A stretch of 48,084 nt of DNA, from positions 1-48,084 of the forward strand of contig DJIW01000075.1 of assembly GCA_002433805.1 (NCBI GenBank), given 5' to 3'. The first letter of the stretch is position 1, and the number at the start of each line of letters is the position of its first letter. Under the pieces are notes generated by a model, which worked only from the letters and a program-made list of their open reading frames with translations, did not search any database and was not told the origin of the DNA. Shown here one piece after another: positions 25,903 to 34,656 of this stretch. Source of the DNA: Competibacteraceae bacterium UBA6584 (GTDB lineage Bacteria > Pseudomonadota > Gammaproteobacteria > Competibacterales > Competibacteraceae). Made by a program: the position numbers and the translations under genes.

Positions 25903-26940
25903 TTAACCCTCTTGAGTGGAGCCGTCTTGGTTGTTGGTTTTTTCCAAGGCCGCCACGCGGCGAAACAACGCATCCAACTGGCGCAGGCGCGCGCTGATCT
26001 TATTCCAGGTCCGGTTCGGCTCCACCGCCAATCCCGAGGAGTAGGTGCCGGGTTGTGAGATGGATTGGGTCACCAACGACATGCCCGTGACCTGGACTCG
26101 ATCGGCGATCTCCAGATGGCCGGCGACGCCGACCCCGCCGCCCAACATGCAATGGCGTCCGATCACGGCGCTGCCGGCGATGCCGACGCAGCCCGCCAGC
26201 GCGCTGTGCGCGCCGATCCGCACGTTGTGCGCGACCTGGATCTGATTGTCCAATTTCACCCCATCCTCGATCACGGTATCGTCCAAGGCCCCGCGGTCGA
26301 CGGTGGTGTTGGCGCCGATTTCGACATCGTCGCCGACGCGCACTCTGCCCAATTGCGCGATTTTGAACCAGCGCCCGTCCCGATCCAGCGCCAGGCCGAA
26401 ACCGTCGCTGCCGATCACCGCCCCCGGATGCACCAACACCCGCCGGCCCAGACGAACCCGATGGCAAATCGTGACGTGCGCCACCAAGCGGGTCCGCTCG
26501 CCGAGCTCGGCCTGTTCGCCGATCACGCAGTTGGGCCCGACGAACACCCCCGCCCCGATCACCGCGCCGGCCTCGACCGTGCACTGGGGTCCGATCCAGG
26601 CGTCGGCGGCGATCCGGGCGTCCGGACTCACCCACGCGGTGGGATGGATGCCCGCCGCCTCGGCGGTCGGCTCGAACAGCGCCGAGGCGCGGGCGTAGGC
26701 CACCTGCGGATTCTCGGCCACCAGCGCCGGCGCGGGACACTCCACGGCGTCCTTGACCGACAAAATCACAGCCGAGGCGCGGGTGGCCGCTAAATATTGA
26801 CGGTAGCGGGAATGGGTCAGAAAACTGATTTGTCCGGGCTGGGCCCGGTCCAAAGGCGCCACTCCGGTGACGACCGTCGCGGCGTCGCAGCCTTGCAGGC
26901 GCGCGTCGGACACCGCGGCGACCTCTCCCAGCGTGGCCAT
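25903..26940 (-). CDS. lpxD: UDP-3-O-(3-hydroxyacyl)glucosamine N-acyltransferase LpxD
   Basis: LpxD is the third step of lipid A synthesis; it adds the N-linked hydroxyacyl chain. It has 345 residues. The N-terminal uridine-binding domain (about 1-95, with GVAPLDRAQPGQISFL) is followed by a left-handed beta-helix (about 98-300) of hexapeptide repeats. The catalytic His is in NQIQVAHNVRIG, and GSDGFG lies in the middle of the helix. A C-terminal helix (WNKISARLRQLDALFRRVAALE) is typical of the trimer. It lies 5 bases downstream of the skp stop and 12 bases before fabZ. Confidence 0.97.
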   Translation of the reverse strand: MATLGEVAAVSDARLQGCDAATVVTGVAPLDRAQPGQISFLTHSRYRQYLAATRASAVILSVKDAVECPAPALVAENPQVAYARASALFEPTAEAAGIHPTAWVSPDARIAADAWIGPQCTVEAGAVIGAGVFVGPNCVIGEQAELGERTRLVAHVTICHRVRLGRRVLVHPGAVIGSDGFGLALDRDGRWFKIAQLGRVRVGDDVEIGANTTVDRGALDDTVIEDGVKLDNQIQVAHNVRIGAHSALAGCVGIAGSAVIGRHCMLGGGVGVAGHLEIADRVQVTGMSLVTQSISQPGTYSSGLAVEPNRTWNKISARLRQLDALFRRVAALEKTNNQDGSTQEG

Positions 26941-26945
26941 CGGGC

Positions 26946-27458
26946 TTACTTGGACGTCAGGCGGCCGAGAACCTTTTTGGTGACGTCCACTTGCGGGCTG
27001 ACATAGAGGGTCGCGCCGTCGTTGACGATCAGATCGAAGCCTTCTTCCTTGGCCACCCCGTTGATCACCTCCAGCACTTCCTTTTGGAACTTGCCCAGCT
27101 CCTCGTTGCGGCGCATGTTGAAATCTTCGCGGAACTCATCGCTGGTCCGCTTCAATTCCCGCGCCTGGTTGCGGATATCGCCTTCCAGGGAGCGACGCTG
27201 GCTTTCGCCCATCACCGCGCTGTCCTTGGATAATTTTTCCTCGGACTGGCGCAATTTCTTCTGCGCTTCGACCAACCCGCGCTGCCGGGGCGCGAATTCT
27301 TTTTCCAGCCGCTTGCTGGCGGCTTCCGCTTGCGGCGCGCTTTTGAGGATTTCGGCGACGCTGACATAACCGATCTTCACTTCGGCCGCTTGCGCCAGCG
27401 AAAACGGAGCGGCCAGGGTTAAGGCGGTCGCAACCACCAGAGTTTTCAAGAGCTTCAA
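26946..27458 (-). CDS. skp: periplasmic chaperone Skp/OmpH
   Basis: Skp holds unfolded outer-membrane proteins between the Sec machinery and BamA. The protein has 170 residues from the chosen start: signal peptide ending LAQAAE (about residue 25), the conserved strand IGYVSVAEIL, long charged helices (the trimer tentacles), and a C-terminal strand region ending VLGRLTSK. The start is taken as the TTG at 27458, because GGAGGT stands 7 bases before it and the resulting signal peptide (MKLLKTLVVATAL) is textbook. The ATG at 27473 overlaps that ribosome-binding site and would add five residues before it. It sits between bamA and lpxD as in E. coli. Confidence 0.93.
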   Translation of the reverse strand: MKLLKTLVVATALTLAAPFSLAQAAEVKIGYVSVAEILKSAPQAEAASKRLEKEFAPRQRGLVEAQKKLRQSEEKLSKDSAVMGESQRRSLEGDIRNQARELKRTSDEFREDFNMRRNEELGKFQKEVLEVINGVAKEEGFDLIVNDGATLYVSPQVDVTKKVLGRLTSK

Positions 27459-27465
27459 AGTCGAT

Positions 27466-27471
27466 ACCTCC
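27466..27471 (-). promoter_or_regulatory. strong Shine-Dalgarno site that decides the TTG start of skp
   Basis: GGAGGT on the minus strand is a full match to the anti-SD, 7 bases upstream of TTG 27458. The only nearby ATG (27473) lies on top of this site, so the TTG is the natural start. Confidence 0.7.
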
Positions 27472-27522
27472 ATCAGCAAACGATTGCAAACACGCTACCA
27501 AAAACCCAATGTCTCCGCCCGG

Positions 27523-29811
27523 CTAATTCAGCGGGATGCCGAAAGAAAATTGGAAGAGTTCCGTATCATCTCCGTCTTTCTCGTTGAGCGGCGCGGCGAC
27601 GCTGAGCACCAAGGGGCCAAAGGGCGACAGCCACGTTCCGGACAGCCCCGCCGAAAAACGCAAGTCGCCGGCGTCGAAGCCTCCGATGTCCTTAAAGACG
27701 TTGCCGGCGTCCAGGAAAGCGGCCACCCGCACGTTTTCGGACTGCTCCATAAACGGCACCGGAAAAATCAGTTGGGTGCTAGCGATAGTCTTGAACGTGC
27801 CGCCGCTGGGTTCGTTATCGCGGTAGCGAGGCCCGAGGGTGTTGGTCTTGAAGCCTCGCACCGACCGCAAGCCGCCCGCGAAGAAGTTTTCGAAAAACGG
27901 CAATTCACCGGAGCCGCCATACCCTTCGCCGTAACCGATCTCGCCGCCGAGCGACCAAGTCAACCAAGACGCGACCGGCAGATACGCCACACCCCGATAA
28001 TTTAATTTGTAAAACTCCGCCGTGCTGCCCGGCAAGGCGATTTCGGCCGAGAGCTGGTTCAAACTGCCGCCGGTCGGAAACACCGCGCGGTTGCGGGTAT
28101 CGTGCGACCAGCCGGCCTCCAGTTTGATTTGATCGTAGGTGTCGCCGTTGCGGCGCAGGTACTCCACGATTTCCGGACTCGTGTCGTTTTGGGTTTCAAA
28201 CCAGATATGCTCGAAGCCGGGGCTCAGCCGCAAGGTATCGAACTCGTTGAGCGGAAACCCGAAATTGATCAACCCGCCGTAAATGTTCTGGGTGTAATTA
28301 GAGGTGTTGAGCTCGGAGCTGTCGATGGCCCGATAAAACAGCCGGAACCCGAGGCTCACGCCGTCGAGCGTGTAATAGGGATTGTTGAACGAGAGGCTGT
28401 AATTCTGGCCGATGTCGCTGTTGTTGAAATTCACGCCCAGCTGATTGCCGGTGCCCAGAAAATTGTTCTGGGTCACGTTGAGGTTCAGCAACACCCCCGA
28501 TTCCTGACCGTAACCGACGCCGAACAGCAAACTGCCCGAGGGGCGCTCCACCAGGGTATAGTTGACATCGACTTGGTCGTTGGTTCCCGGAACGGCGGGC
28601 GTTTCGACGTTGACGCTTTCCAGGTAATCCAAGCGTTGCAGCCGGGTCTTGGAACGATCCAGATCCTTGGTCGAAACCCAGCCGCCCTCGGTTTGGCGCA
28701 ACTCCCGGCGCAGGACCTCATCCTGGGTTTTGGTGTTGCCCTGGAAATTGATCCGCCGCACGTAAACCCGCCGGCCCGGATCGACCGCGAAATTCAGCGC
28801 GACCTTTTTATTCTCGTCATCCAGCCTCGGCACGGTGTTGATGTTGGCGAAGGCGTAGCCTTCCTCGCCGAGGCGTTCGCCCATTTTCTTGGCGACTTCG
28901 GCCATCTGGGCCCGAGAGAAGGTATCGCCCTGCTTGATGGTGATCAGCTTGCGCAGATCCTGTTCCGGAACGACGCCGAACTGGCCGGACAGACCCACCT
29001 CCTCGACGGTGTAAGGATCGCCCTCGGTGATGTTCAGGGTGATATACACATCCTTCTTGTCCGGGGTGATCGAGACTTGGGTGGAATCGACGTTGAATTT
29101 CAGATAGCCCCGGTCGAGATAAAACGAGCGCAGGCTTTCGATGTCGGCCGCCAGTTTCTGCTTGGAGTACTGATCGTCCTTGGTGAAAAACGAAAACCAG
29201 CCGCCGGTCGAGGACTGCAGCTGCTTCAACAGTTGTTTCTCGCCGAAGGCCTTGTTGCCGACGATGTTGATCCGGCTGATGCTGGCCACCGCTCCTTCCG
29301 CGATCTCGATGGTGATCGCCACCCGATTGCGTTCCAGCGCTTGCAGCTGGCTTTTGACCTGCACGCCGTAGCGGCCCCGGCTGTAGTAGAGCTGCAACAG
29401 CTCCTGCTCCACTTTATCCAGCAAGGACCGGTCGAACACCCGACCCTCGGCCAGTCCGACCCCGGTCAAGGATTTTTTGAGATCGTCGGTGCTGATATCC
29501 CGGTTGCCGACCAGGCGGACCTCGGCGATGGCCGGCCGTTCGGTCACGGTCACCACCAACACATTGCCCTTGCGTTCCAGGTTGACATCGGTAAAAAAAC
29601 CGGTCCTGAACAAGGCCCGGATGATCTCCGGATAATCGCGCTCGGCGACGGTCGATCCCACCTGCACCGGCAGGTAGTTGAACACCGTGCCGGCGGAGAT
29701 CCGTTGCAAGCCCTCGACTTGAATGTCCTGAACCACGAATTCGGCGGCGCGCGCGCCGCCAGCGGCGACGAGCAGTCCGACAGCGAAAAGCAAACGGCGA
29801 TACGATTTCAT
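27523..29811 (-). CDS. bamA: outer-membrane protein assembly factor BamA
   Basis: BamA is the core of the BAM complex that inserts beta-barrel proteins. It has 762 residues: a signal peptide (ending GARAAE, about 23), five POTRA domains over about 24-425 (the first begins FVVQDIQVEGLQRIS) and a 16-strand barrel beyond. The VRGF motif of loop 6 is visible in GGLRSVRGFKTNTLGP. The C-terminus reads FSFGIPLN and lacks the usual terminal aromatic residue. It follows rseP by 37 bases and precedes skp, the order found in E. coli. Confidence 0.97.
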   Translation of the reverse strand: MKSYRRLLFAVGLLVAAGGARAAEFVVQDIQVEGLQRISAGTVFNYLPVQVGSTVAERDYPEIIRALFRTGFFTDVNLERKGNVLVVTVTERPAIAEVRLVGNRDISTDDLKKSLTGVGLAEGRVFDRSLLDKVEQELLQLYYSRGRYGVQVKSQLQALERNRVAITIEIAEGAVASISRINIVGNKAFGEKQLLKQLQSSTGGWFSFFTKDDQYSKQKLAADIESLRSFYLDRGYLKFNVDSTQVSITPDKKDVYITLNITEGDPYTVEEVGLSGQFGVVPEQDLRKLITIKQGDTFSRAQMAEVAKKMGERLGEEGYAFANINTVPRLDDENKKVALNFAVDPGRRVYVRRINFQGNTKTQDEVLRRELRQTEGGWVSTKDLDRSKTRLQRLDYLESVNVETPAVPGTNDQVDVNYTLVERPSGSLLFGVGYGQESGVLLNLNVTQNNFLGTGNQLGVNFNNSDIGQNYSLSFNNPYYTLDGVSLGFRLFYRAIDSSELNTSNYTQNIYGGLINFGFPLNEFDTLRLSPGFEHIWFETQNDTSPEIVEYLRRNGDTYDQIKLEAGWSHDTRNRAVFPTGGSLNQLSAEIALPGSTAEFYKLNYRGVAYLPVASWLTWSLGGEIGYGEGYGGSGELPFFENFFAGGLRSVRGFKTNTLGPRYRDNEPSGGTFKTIASTQLIFPVPFMEQSENVRVAAFLDAGNVFKDIGGFDAGDLRFSAGLSGTWLSPFGPLVLSVAAPLNEKDGDDTELFQFSFGIPLN

Positions 29812-29848
29812 GAGCGAGCGGTTTCCCCCACGGACCGGCGCGCGGTCC

Positions 29849-31249
29849 TTAACCTAAAAGACGGCTGAAATCATTGAACAGGGCCAACCCCATCAACAGC
29901 AGCAATACGGCGATGCCCATTTGTTGCCCCAGGTTTTGCACCGCCTCCGACAGCGGGCTGCCCTTGACCAGCTCGATCAGGTAATACAGCACGTGGCCGC
30001 CGTCCAACACCGGGACGGGCAGCAAGTTCAAGACGCCCAAACTGAGGCTGACCAGGGCCAGCATCGACAGAAAGGCCAGCAGTCCGGCGTTGGCGGCCTG
30101 ACCCGCGAAGTGGGCGATGGTCAACGGCCCGCTGATATTGTCCAGGGACGCTTTGCCGACCAGCATCCGCCCCAACATGCGCAGCGTCAGCCACGACATC
30201 TCCCAGGTCTTTTCGAACGCCGCGCCGATGGCCTTCAGCGGGCTATAACGTACCACGACGCGCGAGTGCTCGGCGAGGTCTTCCGGTATGTCGGCCATCG
30301 CGCCGATAAAACCGACGCGCTGGCCCCGCTCGTTCTCTCGGGCGTCGGGCGTCAGTTCGAGGGTCTGTTCCGCGCCCTCGCGCTCGATCCGGACCGCGAA
30401 CGGTTGGCCGGGATGGCGTTCGATCACCCCGCGCCATTGCTGCCAGTCCGAAACCGCTTCGCCGTCCGCCAGCACGATGCGATCCCCGGGCCGTAGCCCG
30501 GCGCGTTCCGCCGCGCCGCCGGACGTCAGCGGGCCGATCACCGCCGGCAACGCCAGACGCCACGGCGTCAACCCCACGCTGTCAAAGACCAACGCCGCCC
30601 CGGACAACTCCGGAGCGGCGCGCGCGTCCAGGGTTCGGGTTCGGATTTGACCGCCGTTGCCGGAACCGCCGGCGGCGCAGTGAAAATCGCAGTCGGGGAT
30701 CACCTCGACCCGAATGACGCCCTCGGCCATGGCGCGTTCCACCAAGGCCAGCATCACCGCGCTCAACGACGGCGTGGGCAGGCCGTCGACCGCCACCACC
30801 AAATCGCCCTTTTGAAAGCCGCCCGCCGCCGCCAGGGAGCCCGGCTTCGGATCGTCCAACAGCGGCTTGGTTCCGGGAACGCCGATGCCGAACATCACGC
30901 TGTAGGCCACAATGGCGAACAGAAAATTGGCTAAGGGGCCGGCCATGACGATGGCGATGCGAGATGCGACCGGCTTGCGGTTGAAGGCCCGATCCACATC
31001 TTCGGGCGGCACTTCGCCCTCGCGCTCGTCCACCATCTTCACATAGCCGCCGAGCGGCAACAAAGCGATCACATACTCCACGCCGTCGCGTCCGAACCAC
31101 CGCCACAACGGTCGGCCAAATCCGACCGAAAAGCGTAACACCTTGACCCCCAGACGGCGCGCCACCCAGAAATGACCGTATTCGTGGACGGTGATCAGCA
31201 AGCCCAAGGTCACGATAAAGGCCATCAGCGAAATGAAAGAATCCAACAT
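29849..31249 (-). CDS. rseP: RIP zinc metalloprotease RseP
   Basis: RseP is a site-2 intramembrane protease that cuts anti-sigma factor RseA in the sigma-E envelope stress response and clears signal peptides. It has 466 residues. The zinc site HEYGH (residues 22-26) is in the first membrane helix, and the third ligand motif NLLPVPVLDGGH is near the C-terminus. Two PDZ domains lie between (landmarks KPGSLAAAGGFQKGD and SGGAAERAGLRPGD). The start at 31249 is fixed by GGAGGT five bases upstream; the longer open frame is antisense-free but lies inside dxr. The ribosome-binding site overlaps the end of dxr, so translation is coupled. Confidence 0.96.
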   Translation of the reverse strand: MLDSFISLMAFIVTLGLLITVHEYGHFWVARRLGVKVLRFSVGFGRPLWRWFGRDGVEYVIALLPLGGYVKMVDEREGEVPPEDVDRAFNRKPVASRIAIVMAGPLANFLFAIVAYSVMFGIGVPGTKPLLDDPKPGSLAAAGGFQKGDLVVAVDGLPTPSLSAVMLALVERAMAEGVIRVEVIPDCDFHCAAGGSGNGGQIRTRTLDARAAPELSGAALVFDSVGLTPWRLALPAVIGPLTSGGAAERAGLRPGDRIVLADGEAVSDWQQWRGVIERHPGQPFAVRIEREGAEQTLELTPDARENERGQRVGFIGAMADIPEDLAEHSRVVVRYSPLKAIGAAFEKTWEMSWLTLRMLGRMLVGKASLDNISGPLTIAHFAGQAANAGLLAFLSMLALVSLSLGVLNLLPVPVLDGGHVLYYLIELVKGSPLSEAVQNLGQQMGIAVLLLLMGLALFNDFSRLLG

Positions 31250-31250
31250 C

Positions 31251-32450
31251 TCAAACCTCCAAGGCCCGCGCCGCGATCCAGCCATCGGCCTCGGCGCGAG
31301 CCGAGGCGTCATCCTCAAGAATCCACTCAAGGGTGTCCGCCGCGCGCCGCGCAACCTGTCCCTGGACATGCTCCACCACGCTGGCGATGTCGGTAAAACG
31401 GATTTTTCGTTCCAGAAAAGCTCGCACCGCCACTTCGTTGGCGGCGTTTAAGATCGCCGGCGCGGTGCCGCCCGCCGCCAGCGCCGCAAACGCCAGCCGC
31501 AGGCAAGGAAAACGGTTGAAATCCGGGGGCTGGAACTCCAACGGTCGCAGCTGGAAAAAGTCCAGGAACGCCGCACCGGACGCCAACCGACGCGGCCAGG
31601 CCAGCGCGTGCGCGATGGGGGTGCGCATGTCGGGATTCCCCAATTGCGCCAGGACCGAGCCATCTTCGTATTCCACCATCGAATGCACCACGCTTTGCGG
31701 GTGCACCACCACCTCGATCTGTTCGGAGGCGACGCCGAACAGCCAATGGGCTTCGATCACCTCCAGCCCTTTATTCATCATGGTGGCCGAGTCCACCGAA
31801 ATCTTGCGGCCCATGTTCCAGTTCGGATGGGCGCAGGCTTGATCCGGAGTCATCTCCGGCAACCGCTCCAGCGCCGCAGTCCGAAACGGCCCTCCCGAGC
31901 CGGTCAACACGATGCGGCGCACGCCCGACCGACCGGCGTCGGCGCCGTCGAAACCCACCGGCAGGCATTGAAAAATCGCGTTGTGTTCGCTGTCGATCGG
32001 CAGCAGTTCCGCGCCGCCCTCGCGCACGGCGGCCACAAACAGCGCGCCCGCCATCACCAGCGCTTCCTTGTTGGCCAGCAACACCCGCTTGCCGGCCCGC
32101 GCCGCCGCCAGCGTCGGCAACAAGCCGGCGGCGCCGACAATCGCGGCCATCACGTAGTCGGTTTCCGCCATCGCCGCCACGTGCCGCAAGCCCGCCGCGC
32201 CCGCCAAGACTTCCGTGGGTTCGCCCAGCGCCCGCAACCGATCCTCCAACCGCGCGGCGGCTGCGAGATCGGCCATCACCGCAAACGCCGGTCGGTGCGT
32301 CAAGCACTGCTGGAGCAAACCCTCCACGTTCCGATGGGCCGTCAGCGCCGCGACCCGAAACCGGTCCGGATGGCGTTGCACCACATCGAGGGTGCTGACT
32401 CCAATCGAGCCGGTCGAACCGAGAACGGTCACACCGATCGGCCCGTTCAT
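31251..32450 (-). CDS. dxr: 1-deoxy-D-xylulose 5-phosphate reductoisomerase Dxr (IspC)
   Basis: Dxr makes 2-C-methyl-D-erythritol 4-phosphate, the committed step of the MEP isoprenoid pathway, using NADPH and a divalent metal. It has 399 residues. The NADPH loop GSTGSIG (11-17) is followed by LLANKEALVMAG, and the metal and substrate loop by LLPIDSEHNAIFQCL. NWNMGRKISVDSATMMNKGLEVIEA is the catalytic core. It lies between cdsA (4-base overlap) and rseP. Its product feeds undecaprenyl phosphate synthesis by UppS, encoded two genes upstream. Confidence 0.97.
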   Translation of the reverse strand: MNGPIGVTVLGSTGSIGVSTLDVVQRHPDRFRVAALTAHRNVEGLLQQCLTHRPAFAVMADLAAAARLEDRLRALGEPTEVLAGAAGLRHVAAMAETDYVMAAIVGAAGLLPTLAAARAGKRVLLANKEALVMAGALFVAAVREGGAELLPIDSEHNAIFQCLPVGFDGADAGRSGVRRIVLTGSGGPFRTAALERLPEMTPDQACAHPNWNMGRKISVDSATMMNKGLEVIEAHWLFGVASEQIEVVVHPQSVVHSMVEYEDGSVLAQLGNPDMRTPIAHALAWPRRLASGAAFLDFFQLRPLEFQPPDFNRFPCLRLAFAALAAGGTAPAILNAANEVAVRAFLERKIRFTDIASVVEHVQGQVARRAADTLEWILEDDASARAEADGWIAARALEV

Positions 32451-33256
32451 CCGCCGATCCCGTAAAGACCCAGCAGGAACACCGGCGCAGCGGCGCTCAG
32501 GCTATCCACCCGGTCGAGCACTCCGCCGTGTCCGGGCAGCAGCGAGCCGCTGTCTTTAAGGCCGCGCTGCCGTTTCATCATGCTCTCGAACAGGTCTCCA
32601 ACGATGGAAAATCCCATGGTGATCATGCAGATCGCCACGAATCCCACACCGCTTCCGCCAACCGCCAACACCGATAAGGCGGCCAAGGCGAGGAACAACG
32701 TCGCCACGCCGCCGCCCAACACGCCTTCCCAGGTCTTGCCGGGGCTGATGGCGGGAGCGAGCTTGCGCCGTCCCCATCGCCGTCCGGCGAAATACGCGCC
32801 GATATCGGCCGCCCAAACCAGCAGCATCAAAAATAATACGTAACCCGGCCCATACTCCGCGCGCAGCGCCATCAACGCGACCCAAGGCGCCACCAACACC
32901 ACCCCGCCGGCCGCCGCGACCGCCGCGGCGCGGTTGGGGCGATCCGGTTCATCGGCGAAGCGTTTCAGCCACACCAGCGCGCCGATCCAGCCGGCCGCCG
33001 CGACCGCCAGCAAGCCGCCCACGAAGCTTTTGTTGGCCACCCACGGCCAGGACGCCAGGATCAACAGCAGCACCGCGCCGACATAGCCCCAGCGGGCGGG
33101 CGCGGCGCTAAACCCCGCTAACCTGGCCCACTCCCAGGCGGCCGGCAGGATCACCAGCAGCAGCGCCGCGCCAAACCCGGCGACCGGCAGGCCAAACAGC
33201 GCGCCCAGCGCCAACGCCGCCAGCACCAAGGCGGTCAGGATGCGTTCCCTAAGCAC
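32447..33256 (-). CDS. cdsA: phosphatidate cytidylyltransferase CdsA
   Basis: CdsA forms CDP-diacylglycerol from phosphatidate and CTP for all phospholipids. It is an inner-membrane protein of 269 residues with about eight hydrophobic segments. The family signature is near the C-terminus (KRQRGLKDSGSLLPGHGGVLDRVDSL), with its metal-binding Asp residues, and ISPGKTWEGVLGG is also present. It overlaps uppS by 8 bases and dxr by 4. Confidence 0.96.
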   Translation of the reverse strand: MLRERILTALVLAALALGALFGLPVAGFGAALLLVILPAAWEWARLAGFSAAPARWGYVGAVLLLILASWPWVANKSFVGGLLAVAAAGWIGALVWLKRFADEPDRPNRAAAVAAAGGVVLVAPWVALMALRAEYGPGYVLFLMLLVWAADIGAYFAGRRWGRRKLAPAISPGKTWEGVLGGGVATLFLALAALSVLAVGGSGVGFVAICMITMGFSIVGDLFESMMKRQRGLKDSGSLLPGHGGVLDRVDSLSAAAPVFLLGLYGIGG

Positions 33257-34034
33257 CCCGGCCTCGCGCGATTTGCTCGCTGGTCAACCCGAAGCGCCGC
33301 TCCCGGCCGGCGAAGGCCGCGCAGGCCGCGTCCAGATCGGCGGGATCGAAATCCGGCCATAGCCGGTCGGTGAAATACAATTCGGTATAGGCCATTTGCC
33401 AAAGCAAAAAGTTGCTGATCCGCTGTTCGCCCGCCGTGCGGATGAACAAGTCCGGTTCGGGCAAATCAGCCAAGCAGGTATAGCGGTGCACGATCTCCGG
33501 GGTGATCTCCTCGCAGCGCAACCGGCCCGCCGAGACCTCTTCCGACGCTCGTCGGGCCGCCTGCGCGATGTCCCAGCGCCCGCCGTAATTCGCGGCGATC
33601 ACCAAGGTAAGGCCGGTGTTGTTGGCGGTCCGACGTTGGGCTTTCGCGATATAATCCTGCAAGGTCGAGGGAAAAGCGGCGGGTTCGCCGATGAACCGCA
33701 ACTGGATATTGGCGTTGTCCAAACGCCGGATCTCGCCGCGCAGCGTCGTTAAAAACAAGTTCATCAACACTTCGACTTCCGGTCGGGGCCGTCGCCAGTT
33801 TTCGCTGCTGAAGGCGAACAAGGTCAGCACCCCGATCCCGCGTTCGGTGCAGGCCTGGACGATCCGACGCACCGTCTTCGCCCCTTCGCGATGCCCCACC
33901 GTGCGAGGGAGCGCGCGCTGCTGCGCCCACCGGCCGTTGCCGTCCATGACGATAGCCACGTGATGCGGCATGAGCGCGCGGTCCGGCAAGCCCGGCGCGG
34001 GAGCGGCCAGCGCCTCCGACAGATTAGCGGCCAT
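33249..34034 (-). CDS. uppS: undecaprenyl diphosphate synthase UppS (IspU)
   Basis: UppS adds eight isoprene units in cis to farnesyl diphosphate, making the lipid carrier for peptidoglycan and O-antigen. It has 261 residues. Visible motifs are HVAIVMDGNGRWA with the catalytic Asp, GHREGAKTVRRIV, LTLFAFSSENWRRP and PDLFIRTAGEQRISNFLLWQMAYTE. The N-terminus is about 20 residues longer than in E. coli. It lies 59 bases after frr and overlaps cdsA. Confidence 0.96.
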   Translation of the reverse strand: MAANLSEALAAPAPGLPDRALMPHHVAIVMDGNGRWAQQRALPRTVGHREGAKTVRRIVQACTERGIGVLTLFAFSSENWRRPRPEVEVLMNLFLTTLRGEIRRLDNANIQLRFIGEPAAFPSTLQDYIAKAQRRTANNTGLTLVIAANYGGRWDIAQAARRASEEVSAGRLRCEEITPEIVHRYTCLADLPEPDLFIRTAGEQRISNFLLWQMAYTELYFTDRLWPDFDPADLDAACAAFAGRERRFGLTSEQIARGRGA

Positions 34035-34093
34035 CAGGACAATCCCGAATCATGACGGCTTTCAGACTCGCTCAGGTTCGGCCGCAAGTTCAT

Positions 34094-34651
34094 TCAGATT
34101 TCCATCAGCTCGGCTTCCTTGGCTGTCAGCGCTTTGTCCACCGTCTGAATATAGCGATCGGTAAGCTTCTGAATCTCGTCCTGCGCCTGCCGTTCGGCGT
34201 CCTCGGAAATCTTCTTGTCCTTAAGCCAGGTCTTCAGCTGGCCGTTGGCGTCGCGGCGGATGTTGCGGATCGCCACCTTCGCGCCCTCGCCCTCGTGTCG
34301 GACCACCTTGACCAGATCGCGGCGGCGCTCCTCGGTCAGCGGCGGCAACGGCACCCGAATCGTGGTGCCGGCGGAGGCGGGATTCAAGCCCAGATCGGAT
34401 TTCAAGATCGCCTTTTCGATGGCCCCGACCAGGTTTTTTTCCCACGGCGTCACCAGCAAGGTGCGCGCGTCGGCTACACCCACCGAGGCCACTTGGTTGA
34501 GCGGCGCATCGGAGCCGTAATAGCTCACCATGACGTGATCGAGCAGGCTGGCGTGCGCCCGGCCCGTGCGCAATTTGCTCAGTTCCTGCTTGAGGTTGTC
34601 GATGCTCTTGGACATCCGGTCCGTCGCTTCTTTTTTAAGATCGTCAATCAT
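34094..34651 (-). CDS. frr: ribosome recycling factor Frr
   Basis: Frr, with EF-G, splits the post-termination ribosome. From the ATG at 34651 it has 185 residues, exactly the E. coli length, starting MIDDLKKEA (E. coli MISDIRKDA). Family landmarks are LRTGRAHASLLD, GVADARTLLVTPWEKN, LNPASAGTTIRVPLPPLTEERR and the three-helix C-terminus. An ATG at 34660 overlaps the pyrH stop (ATGA) and is possible, adding three residues. It lies directly behind pyrH, as in E. coli. Confidence 0.97.
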   Translation of the reverse strand: MIDDLKKEATDRMSKSIDNLKQELSKLRTGRAHASLLDHVMVSYYGSDAPLNQVASVGVADARTLLVTPWEKNLVGAIEKAILKSDLGLNPASAGTTIRVPLPPLTEERRRDLVKVVRHEGEGAKVAIRNIRRDANGQLKTWLKDKKISEDAERQAQDEIQKLTDRYIQTVDKALTAKEAELMEI

Positions 34652-34656
34652 GCTCG

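Noticed and set aside
28102..29868. 588-residue plus-strand frame opposite bamA
   Set aside because: It mirrors bamA exactly; bamA has a signal peptide, POTRA domains and the VRGF motif, while the antisense frame has none and no start context.
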